A DNA stretch of 64,000 bases, from contig NZ_FMZO01000006.1 in NCBI RefSeq assembly GCF_900101395.1, forward strand, positions 1-64,000, read 5' to 3'. Positions 53,386 to 62,698 of this stretch are shown here, in pieces. The position numbers and the translations under genes were made by a program. The DNA comes from Niabella drilacis (GTDB taxonomy: Bacteria; Bacteroidota; Bacteroidia; Chitinophagales; Chitinophagaceae). The notes under the pieces were generated by a model. It made no database searches and was not told the origin of the DNA. It was given only the letters and a program-made list of their open reading frames with translations. How positions within the stretch are numbered: position 1 is the stretch's first letter; every line of letters begins with the position of its first letter.

Positions 53386-54279
53386 ATGAAACAAAAAATA
53401 ATCATAGCCGGCGGCACGGGGTTCATCGGCCAGTACCTTGTAAAACGTTTCCGGGAGGAAAGCGATGCAGTGCAGGTGATCTCCCGGAACGCCTCCGGTA
53501 TCACCTGGGCCGAAGAAGAAAAAATACGCATGGCACTTGAAGGTGCCGAAGTGCTCATCAACCTGGCCGGCAGGTCCGTCGATTGCCGCTACACGGAAGC
53601 CAATAAACAGGAGATCCTTCAATCCCGGATACAAACCACCAGGCGGCTTCAATCGGTTATAGAGCAATGCAGTATTCCACCCAAACTGTGGATCAACTCC
53701 AGCACGGCCACTATTTACCGCCATGCGCAGGACCAGGCCATGGATGAAGACCGGGGCGAGATCGGCACCGGCTTCTCCGTTAACGTGGCAAAAGCCTGGG
53801 AGCAGGCATTCTTTGAGCGGCCAACGCCCCGCACGCGCAAAGTAGCATTACGGACCGCCATCGTACTGGGAAGAGGCGGCGGGGTAATGCAGCCCTACAT
53901 CAACCTTGTCCGCTTCGGACTGGGAGGTCCGCAGGGCAGCGGCAGGCAGGTATTCAGCTGGATCCATATAGAGGATGTGTTCCGCATTACCCGCTTTGTA
54001 ATGGAGCACGCGACACTCGAAGGTGTTTATAATACAGCCGCTCCATTCCCGGTCCTCAACGAGCAGTTCATGCAGGTGCTGCGAAAAAGGATCCGGCCCC
54101 TTGTCTACTTCCCTGCCCCGGAATGGCTGTTGCAACTGGGAGCAAACCTGATCGGGACAGAAACAGAGCTCGTTCTTAAAAGCCGCTGGGTGATTCCCCG
54201 AAAGCTGCAGGCGGCAGGTTTTATATTTCAATACCCCACCATCAGTGAAGCACTGGATGAGATCTTTGCAGGGGATTGA
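53386..54279 (+). CDS. TIGR01777-family SDR epimerase
   Basis: A 297-aa NAD(P)-binding protein. The N-terminal GGTGFIGQYLVKRF (residues 8-21) is the Rossmann glycine motif; INLAGRSVDCRYTEANKQEI, the SSTATIY region and RTAIVLGRGGGVMQPYI are typical of the TIGR01777/YfcH family. The biochemical substrate of the family is not known; it is related to sugar-nucleotide epimerases. It is the last gene of the GbsR operon, 69 bp after the second small membrane protein gene. Confidence 0.85.
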   Translation: MKQKIIIAGGTGFIGQYLVKRFREESDAVQVISRNASGITWAEEEKIRMALEGAEVLINLAGRSVDCRYTEANKQEILQSRIQTTRRLQSVIEQCSIPPKLWINSSTATIYRHAQDQAMDEDRGEIGTGFSVNVAKAWEQAFFERPTPRTRKVALRTAIVLGRGGGVMQPYINLVRFGLGGPQGSGRQVFSWIHIEDVFRITRFVMEHATLEGVYNTAAPFPVLNEQFMQVLRKRIRPLVYFPAPEWLLQLGANLIGTETELVLKSRWVIPRKLQAAGFIFQYPTISEALDEIFAGD

Positions 54280-54476
54280 GATCTGAGAATCCGGATATGA
54301 GATTTGAGCCCTTGGTTTCCGGTTGTACGCAGCGGAGTGTTGAGCGCTACCCCACCCCCTCATCCCAATTGAGCATTGGACAGGAACCGATCTGACAGGC
54401 CCCGATGGACGAACGCGAAAACCCGGAACAAACATAGATCAGGAAATACGTTCCGCTCCATGCAACAGTTCCTTGC

Positions 54477-55139
54477 CTATTGCCCATCCACCAGCAGGCT
54501 ATTAGCAAACTTTTCAGAAACGGTAATCCTGCCCTTCCCTACCTGAAGGATCATGGAGCTATCAAAAGAGATCTTTTCCAGTACTTTGATCTTTGTGCCG
54601 ATCCCAATTGACAACTGCTCCAGGTACTGTAAAAAAACAGGAGAAGTATCCTTTACTGCGGCCACGGTGCATGATTGGTACAGGGCAACAGAAGACAGCA
54701 GTGTCGTTGCACGGGGCGGCATCCTGCCATTAGGCTTCGGGATCGGGTCGCCATGCGGATCATAGTCCGGGTAATTCAGAAACCGGTCCAGCCGTTCGGT
54801 AAGCTTATCCGACTGGATGTGCTCCAGCTGCTCCGCTACTTCATGCACCTCATCCCAGCTAAACTCCAGCACCTCGCATAAAAACGTTTCCCATAAACGG
54901 TGCTTACGCATCACAAATACGGCTATCTCCCGGCCCGTTCGCGTAAGGCTGATCTTCCCGTATTTCTTATAGCTGACATACGCCTTTTCCTTTAACCGCT
55001 TCAACATATCATTGACGGTTGCCGGCTTCAATCCCAGATGCACCGCCAGGTCATTCGTTCCCGCCTCCTTTTTCCCGGTTTCATCTGCGGTGAGATACAG
55101 CAGCGCCTTGAGGTAGTTTTCTTCAGTATTAGACAACAT
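54477..55139 (-). CDS. DtxR/MntR-family metal-dependent regulator
   Basis: A 220-aa iron/manganese-responsive repressor. The winged helix (1-75: NYLKALLYLTADETGKKEAGTNDLAVHLGLKPATVNDMLKRL), the metal-binding and dimer domain with RKHRLWETFLCEVLEFSWDEVHEVAEQLEH, and a C-terminal FeoA/SH3-like domain (to 220) are all present. It is divergent from the TonB receptor gene and the palindromic operator at 55168-55195 lies between, so it likely represses the receptor genes when metal is bound. A TAAATTTG box on the minus strand (55144-55151) ends five bases before its ATG. Confidence 0.9.
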   Translation of the reverse strand: MLSNTEENYLKALLYLTADETGKKEAGTNDLAVHLGLKPATVNDMLKRLKEKAYVSYKKYGKISLTRTGREIAVFVMRKHRLWETFLCEVLEFSWDEVHEVAEQLEHIQSDKLTERLDRFLNYPDYDPHGDPIPKPNGRMPPRATTLLSSVALYQSCTVAAVKDTSPVFLQYLEQLSIGIGTKIKVLEKISFDSSMILQVGKGRITVSEKFANSLLVDGQ

Positions 55140-55143
55140 CCGT

Positions 55144-55151
55144 CAAATTTA
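55144..55151 (-). promoter_or_regulatory. -7 box abutting the DtxR-type gene start
   Basis: The minus strand reads TAAATTTG, exact for TAnnTTTG, and the ATG is five bases downstream. The operator arms sit in the place of the -33 element, so the regulator probably also controls itself. Confidence 0.5.
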
Positions 55152-55167
55152 CCAAAAAAACCGAAAA

Positions 55168-55195
55168 AATAAAGTTAGACTAACCTAACTTTATT
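55168..55195. promoter_or_regulatory. Palindromic operator between DtxR-type and TonB receptor genes
   Basis: AATAAAGTTAG (55168-55178) and CTAACTTTATT (55185-55195) are perfect 11-bp inverted arms around ACTAAC. The central part GTTAGACTAACCTAAC resembles the TTAGGTTAG-type boxes known for DtxR/MntR-family repressors. Position in the short intergenic gap suits control of both divergent genes. Confidence 0.75.
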
Positions 55196-55230
55196 AATTT
55201 AGCGCACAGAAAATAAAAAGTAAGTACAAT

Positions 55231-57534
55231 ATGAGATTTTTTTTCCTGGCGCTGCAAACATTTCTATCGGGTGTATTGACGGCGCAGACGCGGTTTACGG
55301 CAACCGGAACCGTTTTTTACGAAGGACATGCTGTTGCACATGCAACCGTCCGGGCATCCACGCCGGCAGCATTGGTTCTTTCAGACACCAACGGGTATTT
55401 CCGGTTACCAGATCTGCCTTCCGGGAAGCAGACCCTGACCATTTCCGCTGCAGGGTTTCAGCAAAAGGACCTCATTTTTGAACTCCGCAGTGATACAGCA
55501 TTCATAATTCACCTCGAACGTGCCGCAGCCGATGTTTCGGAAGTAGTGGTATCCGGTACATTAAAAACCGTCTCCCGCCAGGATAGCCCCGTTCCGGTGG
55601 AAGTATATACCTCCGCATATTTCAGGGCCAACCCCACGCCTTCGCTCTTTGATGCCCTGCAAAACATCAATGGCGTACGCCCGCAGCTGAATTGTAATAT
55701 CTGCAATACCGGCGACATCCATATCAATGGCCTGGAAGGACCTTATACCCTTGTCCTCATCGACGGGATGCCTATTGTAAGCGGCCTTTCGACCGTTTAC
55801 GGCTTAAGCGGGATCCCGCAGTCACTGATCGAGCGCGTGGAGATCGTGAAAGGTCCGGCCTCCACACTTTATGGAAGCGAAGCCGTTGGAGGCCTGGTCA
55901 ATATCATCACCCATAAGCCCGGCAATACACCGGCGCTGGCGGCGGATGTTTTTGCCACTTCCTGGCAGGAGCTCAATGCGGATATTGCATCCAGCTTTAG
56001 CGCCGGTAAGAACACGCGCGGTATGGCGGGCGTTAACTACTTTAACTACAGTACTCCGGCAGACCGCAACCGCGACGGGTTTACCGACGTAACGCTGCAA
56101 AACCGGTTTTCGGCCTTCTCCAAATGGGAGGTCAGCCGCCGTCATCAGCGCCTTCTTTCCATGGCCACCCGTTACGTACAGGAAGACCGTTGGGGCGGGG
56201 AAATGAACTGGAACAAGACCTTCCGGGGGGGCGACAGCATCTATGGCGAAAGCATTGACACACGGCGCTGGGAACTCTTTGGAACCTATGAGCTGCCGCT
56301 CCCAGAAAAAATACTGCTCTGGTTCAGCGCCAACGGGCATTACCAGAACAGCGCCTACGGCAACATTCCCTTTAATGCCCGGCAATACATTGGTTTCCTC
56401 CAGCTCACCTGGAATAAAACCCTGCACCGGCAGGACCTCACAACCGGGGCAACGCTCCGTTATACCTACTATGACGACAACACCCCGGCTACCACCCGCT
56501 ATCAAAACGGCATGGAACGGAACCGGCCCGAAGGCACCTGGCTCCCCGGCCTGTTTATCCAGGACGAACTACTGCTTGGGAAAAGAAGCAAACTGCTGGC
56601 AGGTCTGCGATATGACCATCACTCTATACACGGCGGTATTATAACACCCCGCCTGAACTACAAGTGGAATTCGCTCAACAGGAACAACACTTTACGGCTC
56701 GGCATCGGCAACGGTTACCGCGTGGCACAGGTTTTTACGGAAGACCATGCCGCACTCACCGGTGCACGGGACGTGGTTTTTAAAGAAGCACTGAAACCGG
56801 AAACATCCTGGAACGGCAATATCAATTTTGTAAAAAGGATCATCACGTCCCGAAGCCGGTTCATCGGCCTGGACGCCACCGCATTCTACACGTATTTTAT
56901 CAACAAGATCATCGCCGATTATGACAACAATCCCAACCAGATCCTTTACCAGAACCTCAACGGGCATGCAGTTTCCCGGGGTGTTTCGCTGAATATAGAC
57001 CTGGCGCTGCTCTCCGGGCTGAAAGTTTTGGCCGGTGCAACATATATGGACGTCTATAGCATCGAAGGTTCTATCAAAACACGCCAGCTGTTTACAGAAA
57101 AATTTACCGGCGTGTGGAACCTGGGCTACCAGCTGCGCAAATGGGGATGCAGTATCGAATATACCGGCAATGTGTACGGCCCCATGCGATTACCCCTGTT
57201 AAGTGCCACCGACCCGCGTGCATCCTTTTCACCGTGGTGGAGCATACAAAACCTTCAGCTCTCCAAAAAAATGGGGTTGGGGATTGAGGTCTATGGCGGC
57301 GTTAAGAACCTGCTCAACTTTACGCCGGACAGAAGCGTTCCATTTTTAATAGCGCGGGCCAATGATCCCTTTGACAAGCAGGTACGGTTTGATGACAGCG
57401 GCAGGGCCCTGGTTACCCCGGATAATCCTTATGGGCTCACCTTTGATCCTACTTATGTATATGCGCCCAACCAGGGCATCCGCGGCTTCCTCGGCGTCCG
57501 CTGGCGTATTGACCATCGCACCAGCAACCAATAA
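55231..57534 (+). CDS. TonB-dependent receptor of the DtxR-type locus
   Basis: A 767-aa outer-membrane receptor. Signal peptide (1-18), carboxypeptidase-like domain (about 22-105), plug (about 115-230) with HINGLEGPYTLVLIDGMPIVSGL and ERVEIVKGPASTLYGSEAVGGLVNIITHKPG, then a beta-barrel. The plug has an unusual CNICN motif (LNCNICNTGDIHING). Control by the adjacent metal-dependent repressor points to uptake of a metal or metal complex, but the ligand cannot be read from sequence. The thioredoxin-fold gene follows 2 bp later. Confidence 0.88.
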   Translation: MRFFFLALQTFLSGVLTAQTRFTATGTVFYEGHAVAHATVRASTPAALVLSDTNGYFRLPDLPSGKQTLTISAAGFQQKDLIFELRSDTAFIIHLERAAADVSEVVVSGTLKTVSRQDSPVPVEVYTSAYFRANPTPSLFDALQNINGVRPQLNCNICNTGDIHINGLEGPYTLVLIDGMPIVSGLSTVYGLSGIPQSLIERVEIVKGPASTLYGSEAVGGLVNIITHKPGNTPALAADVFATSWQELNADIASSFSAGKNTRGMAGVNYFNYSTPADRNRDGFTDVTLQNRFSAFSKWEVSRRHQRLLSMATRYVQEDRWGGEMNWNKTFRGGDSIYGESIDTRRWELFGTYELPLPEKILLWFSANGHYQNSAYGNIPFNARQYIGFLQLTWNKTLHRQDLTTGATLRYTYYDDNTPATTRYQNGMERNRPEGTWLPGLFIQDELLLGKRSKLLAGLRYDHHSIHGGIITPRLNYKWNSLNRNNTLRLGIGNGYRVAQVFTEDHAALTGARDVVFKEALKPETSWNGNINFVKRIITSRSRFIGLDATAFYTYFINKIIADYDNNPNQILYQNLNGHAVSRGVSLNIDLALLSGLKVLAGATYMDVYSIEGSIKTRQLFTEKFTGVWNLGYQLRKWGCSIEYTGNVYGPMRLPLLSATDPRASFSPWWSIQNLQLSKKMGLGIEVYGGVKNLLNFTPDRSVPFLIARANDPFDKQVRFDDSGRALVTPDNPYGLTFDPTYVYAPNQGIRGFLGVRWRIDHRTSNQ

Positions 57535-57536
57535 CC

Positions 57537-58058
57537 ATGCACCGGCAACGATCTATAAGCCCCGTTTGCATCCTGTTGCTGTTTATGTCAGCACAGGCAG
57601 GCGCGCAATTGCGCGTTATACAACCGGAAACAGCTGATAGCCTCATACGTCAACACCCCAAACCGGCGCTGTTCTTTGTTACGGCCGACTGGTGCCCGTA
57701 TTGCAGGTTAATGGAGCAAACAACACTTAAAGACCAGGAGCTGATCTCCTGTTTGAATCAATACTTCTATTTCATACGGGCAGATGCAGATGAAAAAAGA
57801 CCGATCCGGTTCCTGGGTCGCCATTTCAGCTACCAGCCTACCGGCGTTGGTACCGGTGAACATGCGTTCATCCGTTTTCTTTTCGGGAAAAGGAAGACGG
57901 CCTACCCTGCGCTGATCCTTCTTTCACCCCGGGGAGCCACCCTGTTTCAGCTAAATACGGTTACCGGCCCGGGCAACCTGCTGCGACTACTGCAGCCTTT
58001 TCAAAAGCCGGAAACTGCTCATGACCAGGGCAAACACAGTTCAACAGGTCCTCCCTGA
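57537..58058 (+). CDS. Exported thioredoxin-fold protein
   Basis: A 173-aa protein with a signal peptide (1-23, ending QAGAQ) and a thioredoxin motif CPYC (C53-C56 in TADWCPYCRLMEQTTL). ADADEKRPIRFLGRHFSYQPTGVG follows as in thioredoxin-like reductase partners. It starts 2 bp after the TonB receptor stop, so the two are translationally linked. A periplasmic disulfide or thiol role in maturation or in metal release from the receptor is an inference from this context. Confidence 0.8.
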   Translation: MHRQRSISPVCILLLFMSAQAGAQLRVIQPETADSLIRQHPKPALFFVTADWCPYCRLMEQTTLKDQELISCLNQYFYFIRADADEKRPIRFLGRHFSYQPTGVGTGEHAFIRFLFGKRKTAYPALILLSPRGATLFQLNTVTGPGNLLRLLQPFQKPETAHDQGKHSSTGPP

Positions 58059-58216
58059 TCCGGATGGCGGTTACAGCTGCCAGGGGTACTGATCTTTACG
58101 CAGACCTGCATACCGGTTTCGGAAATGCTTTAATCCTTCAGAGATAGCTGCCCGGCACCCAAACAGGCCTGCCCGGGCTTGTCTGAATAATTAAGTACTT
58201 TTATAAAAACAAAACA

Positions 58217-58678
58217 ATGGAACCCCAGAATTTTGCAAAAGCAGCAATGCTGATCCGCAGGCCCGTTTCAGAGGTATTTGACGCATTTATTAACCCCGCT
58301 ATAACCACGAAGATCTGGTTTACCAAAAGCACCGGCCCCCTTGAACAAGGAAAATCCGTTGAATGGACCTGGGAAATGTACAACCACACCGTTCCGGTAA
58401 CCGTAACCAGCGCGGAGCTCAATAAGCATATCACGATCGAATGGGGCAACTATGACGAAAAAACGGAAGTATCCTGGACCTTTACAGCACTGAGCGATGA
58501 CAAGACCTTCGTAAGCATCGTCAACAGCGGTTTTAAAGGAGATGCCGGTCACCTCATTGCACAGGTACGTGATTCCACTGAAGGTTTTACGCTTGTACTC
58601 GCTAATCTGAAAGCCTTGCTGGAACATAACATCCTGCTAAACCTGGTGGGCGACCGTTTTCCAAAAGAAATACAATAG
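58217..58678 (+). CDS. SRPBCC (AHSA1-like) protein
   Basis: A 153-aa cytoplasmic protein of the START/Bet v1-like fold: MLIRRPVSEVFDAFINPAITTKIWFTKSTGPLEQGKSVEWTWEMY at the start and a C-terminal long helix (GFTLVLANLKALLEHN). This type occurs as AHSA1/polyketide-cyclase-like proteins of unknown ligand. It stands alone, with repeat A copy 4 downstream. Confidence 0.78.
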   Translation: MEPQNFAKAAMLIRRPVSEVFDAFINPAITTKIWFTKSTGPLEQGKSVEWTWEMYNHTVPVTVTSAELNKHITIEWGNYDEKTEVSWTFTALSDDKTFVSIVNSGFKGDAGHLIAQVRDSTEGFTLVLANLKALLEHNILLNLVGDRFPKEIQ

Positions 58679-58754
58679 CCCGCAGGCAGCGAAAATAAGC
58701 AGGCCATCGGTTATCATAAATATTTTTCCCATAAACACGGAACCGCGCCCAAAC

Positions 58755-58986
58755 CGGGGCAAACCTATCTAAATCGGGTAAAAAGGGGAGCCCGGAACCG
58801 TTTCAGATATTGTACCTCTTGCTTATGGCAAGGTGTTTCCCGGCTCCCGCCGGAGCCACGTAAAATTGCCGGGGCCAAACAAACACGGGGTTCCTTTGGA
58901 ACCCTGTTGATCAAAACAACACATTTGCTATAAACACGCTGCTCCCCCGGGAGCAGATCAATGCTGACATTAGTTGTGTTTGTCCT
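58755..58986 (+). repeat. Repeat family A, copy 4 (MITE-like, diverged)
   Basis: A 232-bp copy in the SRPBCC-csaA gap. The ends (GGGGCAAACCTATCT near 58756 and TTGTGTTTGTCCTG to 58987) are diverged inverted repeats; the internal GGGTAAAAAGGGGAG, CGGCTCCcgccGGAGCC hairpin and ACATTTGCTATAAACACGCT block match the family. GCGCCCAAA occurs directly on both flanks (58745-58753 and 58987-58995), an apparent 9-bp target duplication. Part of the GCGCCC could instead belong to the element end, as in copy 1. Confidence 0.7.
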
Positions 58987-59051
58987 GCGCCCAAATCCTG
59001 CAGCATGGTCTTTTTATCGTATATTCCGCATATACATAAATAACAAAGCAC

Positions 59052-59396
59052 ATGCAGGAAGAACCAACGATCAACTGGTCGGACTTTACAAAAATCGAAA
59101 TGCGGGTAGGTACCATCATACATGCCGAAGTCTTTAAGGAAGCTCATAAGCCTGCCTACAAACTTACCATCGACTTTGGAGAATTTGGCCATTACCGGTC
59201 ATCCGCACAAATTACAAAGCTTTACAGTGTTGAATCACTGCCGGGGAAACAGGTCGTCGCTGTTTTGAATTTTCCGCCCAAACAGATCTCCAACTTCTTT
59301 AGTGAGTGCCTGGTACTGGGTACGGTTGGCGACGGAAATACCATTACACTGCTGTCTCCGGAGCAGCCGGTGCCCAACGGCCTCCGGGTTGGATAA
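59052..59396 (+). CDS. csaA: tRNA-binding protein CsaA
   Basis: A 114-aa OB-fold protein of the tRNA-binding (EMAP-like) family: FTKIEMRVGTIIHAEVFKEAHKPAYKLTIDFG, the RSSAQITKLYSVESLPGKQVVAVLNFPPKQI block and the C-terminal LLSPEQPVPNGLRVG. CsaA was described as a chaperone linked to the Sec system and binds tRNA. The macrodomain gene follows 19 bp later on the same strand. Confidence 0.93.
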   Translation: MQEEPTINWSDFTKIEMRVGTIIHAEVFKEAHKPAYKLTIDFGEFGHYRSSAQITKLYSVESLPGKQVVAVLNFPPKQISNFFSECLVLGTVGDGNTITLLSPEQPVPNGLRVG

Positions 59397-59414
59397 TCGC
59401 TCATAACCGCCCTT

Positions 59415-59930
59415 ATGATGATCGAAGTTCTAAAAGGAGATATCACAAAAATTGTTGCAGATGCCATCGTAAATGCCGCCAATTCCTCATTGATGGGCGG
59501 CAGCGGTGTGGATGGCGCCATCCATCGTGCGGGAGGCCCCGCAATTCTTGAAGCATGCAGGAAAATCGTTGCCCGGCAGGGCGGATGCAAGACTGGCGAA
59601 GCTGTGATCACAACCGCCGGCCGGCTCCCTGCGACCTATGTGATCCACACTGTAGGACCCGTATGGAATGGAGGTAACAAACAGGAAGCCGAAAAACTGC
59701 GTGCCTGCTACACCCATTCACTGGAACTGGCGGCCGTTCATCATTGCCGGAGCATTGCGTTCCCCGGCATCAGTACCGGTATTTACGGCTATCCCAAAAA
59801 GGAGGCAGCGGCTGTTGCCGTAAGTGCTGTAAAGGCGTTCCTGATACGGGCTCCCCCCGTTAAAAAAGTATTTTTCGTTTGTTTTGATCCTGACTATGAG
59901 CAATTCATCCGGCAGGAAGCAGGGCTTTGA
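59415..59930 (+). CDS. O-acetyl-ADP-ribose deacetylase-type macrodomain protein
   Basis: A 171-aa macrodomain of the YmdB/MacroD type: [34 protein letters not shown] (residues 8-41) and [14 protein letters not shown] near 117-130 bind ADP-ribose. Such proteins hydrolyse O-acetyl-ADP-ribose or remove ADP-ribose from proteins. It is probably cotranscribed with csaA. Confidence 0.92.
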   Translation: MMIEVLKGDITKIVADAIVNAANSSLMGGSGVDGAIHRAGGPAILEACRKIVARQGGCKTGEAVITTAGRLPATYVIHTVGPVWNGGNKQEAEKLRACYTHSLELAAVHHCRSIAFPGISTGIYGYPKKEAAAVAVSAVKAFLIRAPPVKKVFFVCFDPDYEQFIRQEAGL

Positions 59931-59983
59931 TCCTTTTATTTTTTCTTTAAGATCCCCTCGTAGCTGGCACCGGAGCAATACGA

Positions 59984-61174
59984 TCAGGGTTCATAATCCA
60001 ATGGCAGCATATTACCCACTTTATCGCTCCACCACCAATAGCCGGAGGTAACAATATTTTGCGGAGGAGACCAATTGCCACGTGCATCAATGATCAGGGG
60101 ACCTTTTAATTGTATCCAGGAACGGGGATAATAGGCCGGGCGCTGTTCCCCGGTATATCTGAGGAACTCCGCGGGTTCTTTTTCCTTTACATAAAGCACC
60201 GCCAGGTAATTATTCCAGTATACCACTTTATTCGCACGATCCGTTCCCACCAGCAGGCTATCGGGCGTCAGATCGTGATCAGCATACACTTCTTCATAAT
60301 CTTTCTGGAACATTACCGTGTCATAGTAAGCAGCTGAATCCGTGGGTTCATTCATGGCTGTGCCTTCCAGCCGTTTATCCGCTATCCGGGCAGCCCCGTT
60401 CTTTCTTATCTGCCGTACCCGTTCTTTTTCGGCGTTCCGGACCCGGGTCATCCTCTTCATCTGGAATCCCTCTTCCACGGTTCTTTTAAAATAAAGTGCC
60501 CGCATGAAATGCATGGGAGACCCGTAATACACTGCCTTCCGGTTTTTCTGCACGGATCGCTTCAATGAGCCCTGCCGTCCGGAAAACAAGGCAAAGCCGG
60601 CATAATAAGAAGAATGTTCTGTAAGGTTGATCTTAAAATCGAGCAGGTCGTACTGGATGATATATCCCAGTTTCGGGTTGTCGATCAGCAGGGGGGCTTC
60701 AGCAACCACTTCCAGGATGTTTTGTTTTTTGTAAAAACGGAACCGGAGTACGTCCTTATTGGTCAGTACACATCGCCGGCCCGCCGGGGTTGCGCCCAAA
60801 AAGGTTTCGAGGAATACACTTCCCCATTTTTCCCAGGTTTCAGTAACCCATCCTCCTACCACCACATTTTCCAGCTCCCTGATCCTGGGCCGCAGCTCAA
60901 ACCTCAGCTTTAATGGCAATGCCTCCGGTTTTACCGGATACATCAGCGTTTCGAAATTGATACAGGAAACCACCAGGTCGCCGGGTGGTACTTCATTCAG
61001 TTGAAAACTACCGTCGGCCGCCGTAACCACCCCGGTTGCTGTATTATTGATGTATACGCTGGCGCCCGGCACCGGCAGCCCGGTGCCCTCTGCTACCACC
61101 TGGCCGGCTATTGTCCGTTGTGCAAAGGCGGTAAAGCCCCCGGCACAAAGCAACAGGAACATCCAAAACTTCAT
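59984..61174 (-). CDS. Exported carboxypeptidase-regulatory-domain protein
   Basis: A 396-aa protein with a signal peptide (1-18) and a CarboxypepD_reg-like domain (about 20-95: RTIAGQVVAEGTGLPVPGASVYINNTATGVVTAADGSFQL). The rest (about 120-396) is a charged alpha/beta region with KAVYYGSPMHFMRALYFKRTVEEGF and no known motif. It resembles secreted Bacteroidota proteins that carry this domain beside TonB systems, but its function is unknown. Confidence 0.7.
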   Translation of the reverse strand: MKFWMFLLLCAGGFTAFAQRTIAGQVVAEGTGLPVPGASVYINNTATGVVTAADGSFQLNEVPPGDLVVSCINFETLMYPVKPEALPLKLRFELRPRIRELENVVVGGWVTETWEKWGSVFLETFLGATPAGRRCVLTNKDVLRFRFYKKQNILEVVAEAPLLIDNPKLGYIIQYDLLDFKINLTEHSSYYAGFALFSGRQGSLKRSVQKNRKAVYYGSPMHFMRALYFKRTVEEGFQMKRMTRVRNAEKERVRQIRKNGAARIADKRLEGTAMNEPTDSAAYYDTVMFQKDYEEVYADHDLTPDSLLVGTDRANKVVYWNNYLAVLYVKEKEPAEFLRYTGEQRPAYYPRSWIQLKGPLIIDARGNWSPPQNIVTSGYWWWSDKVGNMLPLDYEP

Positions 61175-61386
61175 TGGTTAAAAGTAGCGACTATTTTTTC
61201 ATAGAAGCTATTTAAAGTAGCATTCTGATTATCCTTATAAGCGTTACAGGCGCGTTGTTCCTGTTAAAGTCGTGCATCAGCGCAGCTTTAACGAGGCGAT
61301 AACCCCATGGTGCCATGGGTATCGATTATGCTGATCCGTTTCTCAACAGCTTCTTACTGAAAAATGCAGCAGATCCCCTGCTCCGG

Positions 61387-62460
61387 CTATTTATCCAGCA
61401 GCTCCGCCAGTTTATGATCCAGGTCCTCACCCCTGAGATCTTTGGCCAGGATCTTTCCATCCGGCCCCAGCAGCAGGTTGCGGGGAATAGCAGTGATCCG
61501 GTATTTCTGGGCCACTTCATTTTCCCACCCCTTCAGGTCGCTGACCTGGGTCCAGGCCAGCTCATCCTTTTTGATAGCTGCGAGCCAGCGGTCCTTTTCT
61601 TCATCGAGCGACACGCCCAATACGGTAAAATTCTTATCCTTATATTTCTGAAACGTTTTTACCAGGTTCACATTCTCCCTGCGGCAGGGTCCGCACCAGC
61701 TTGCCCAAAAATCGACCAGTACATATTTACCACGGAACTGGGCCAGTGATACATCCTTACCCAGGGTATCTTTTTGCATAAAGTCGATGGCTACGCTCCC
61801 TACTGCATTAAAGCGGGCATCAATAAGCGCCTTTTTCAGTTGGCCGCCCATGGCTGTAGCCATGGCTTCTCTGGTAAGACTGCCTGCCCGTTTTTCAAGA
61901 ACGGCAATATCTTCTGTAAAACCGATGGTTGATAAGATCACCATTGCACTCACCGGCGATGACGGATGTTTGCTGATAAAGAGATCTACATTTTTCTGAA
62001 TATCATCTACCTGGCTTTTCATAGCATTACTCAGGCTATCACTGCCCATGCCCGACTGCAATACCATTCCCAGTTGGTTGACCTTTTCAAATCTGGGGAT
62101 AAACTGATCCTGGAATTCGGTAAAATCATCCTGTGTTTTGGATCCGGTAAATTTCCAGTCATCCATTTTTGTTTTCACAGATCCGGAAACTTTTACCTTT
62201 TCATTTCCCAGGAATACAGCCGTCTTCATTGTATCCCCTACCATCAGCCCCAAAATCGTGGGCGCTTCCAGTTTACCGGTAAGCACAAAGCCCCCGGCTT
62301 TCGACCTGGCTTCGCCCAATTTGGAGGAGCCATTTTCAAGATCGATTAATATCACCGGGGTATTGTCGGGCAACCCCGTTACAGTTCCTGTTAATGTAAG
62401 CTTTTGAGCCATTGCACAAACCGGCAACACCAAAGCAAGAAAAAGACTGATTTTATTCAT
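61387..62460 (-). CDS. Exported thioredoxin-like protein with DUF4369 domain
   Basis: A 357-aa protein with a signal peptide (1-18). The N-terminal half (about 20-115) is DUF4369-like (LTLTGTVTGLPDNTPVILIDLENGSSKLGEARSKAGGFVLTG); the C-terminal part (about 225-357) is a TlpA/ResA-type thioredoxin fold with WASWCGPCRRE (C256-C259) and the cis-Pro segment ITAIPRNLL. Such proteins are periplasmic thiol:disulfide reductases. It lies between the carboxypeptidase-domain gene and the trpA end. Confidence 0.87.
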   Translation of the reverse strand: MNKISLFLALVLPVCAMAQKLTLTGTVTGLPDNTPVILIDLENGSSKLGEARSKAGGFVLTGKLEAPTILGLMVGDTMKTAVFLGNEKVKVSGSVKTKMDDWKFTGSKTQDDFTEFQDQFIPRFEKVNQLGMVLQSGMGSDSLSNAMKSQVDDIQKNVDLFISKHPSSPVSAMVILSTIGFTEDIAVLEKRAGSLTREAMATAMGGQLKKALIDARFNAVGSVAIDFMQKDTLGKDVSLAQFRGKYVLVDFWASWCGPCRRENVNLVKTFQKYKDKNFTVLGVSLDEEKDRWLAAIKKDELAWTQVSDLKGWENEVAQKYRITAIPRNLLLGPDGKILAKDLRGEDLDHKLAELLDK

Positions 62461-62698
62461 TTAACTCAATAATTTTTGGGACACTTCATTCTTCAATAAC
62501 CATGCCTCCCAGTGAAACAAGATCCTGTTTTATTTGTTGGCGCTTTTTATGGCAGATACACCCGGCAACAAACCGGGAATTACTGCAACCAACTGATTAC
62601 GTGACGTAAATAGCTACAGATGGCAGGCACTGTAACAACAATTTAGCAAAACATTAATAAATGCAGCTTACCGGGCCCACCTGTTGCAGGGGGATGGA
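62461..62698. other. Short gene-free stretch
   Basis: About 240 bp between the TlpA-like start and the trpA stop. No repeat or clear terminator is seen. Confidence 0.35.
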
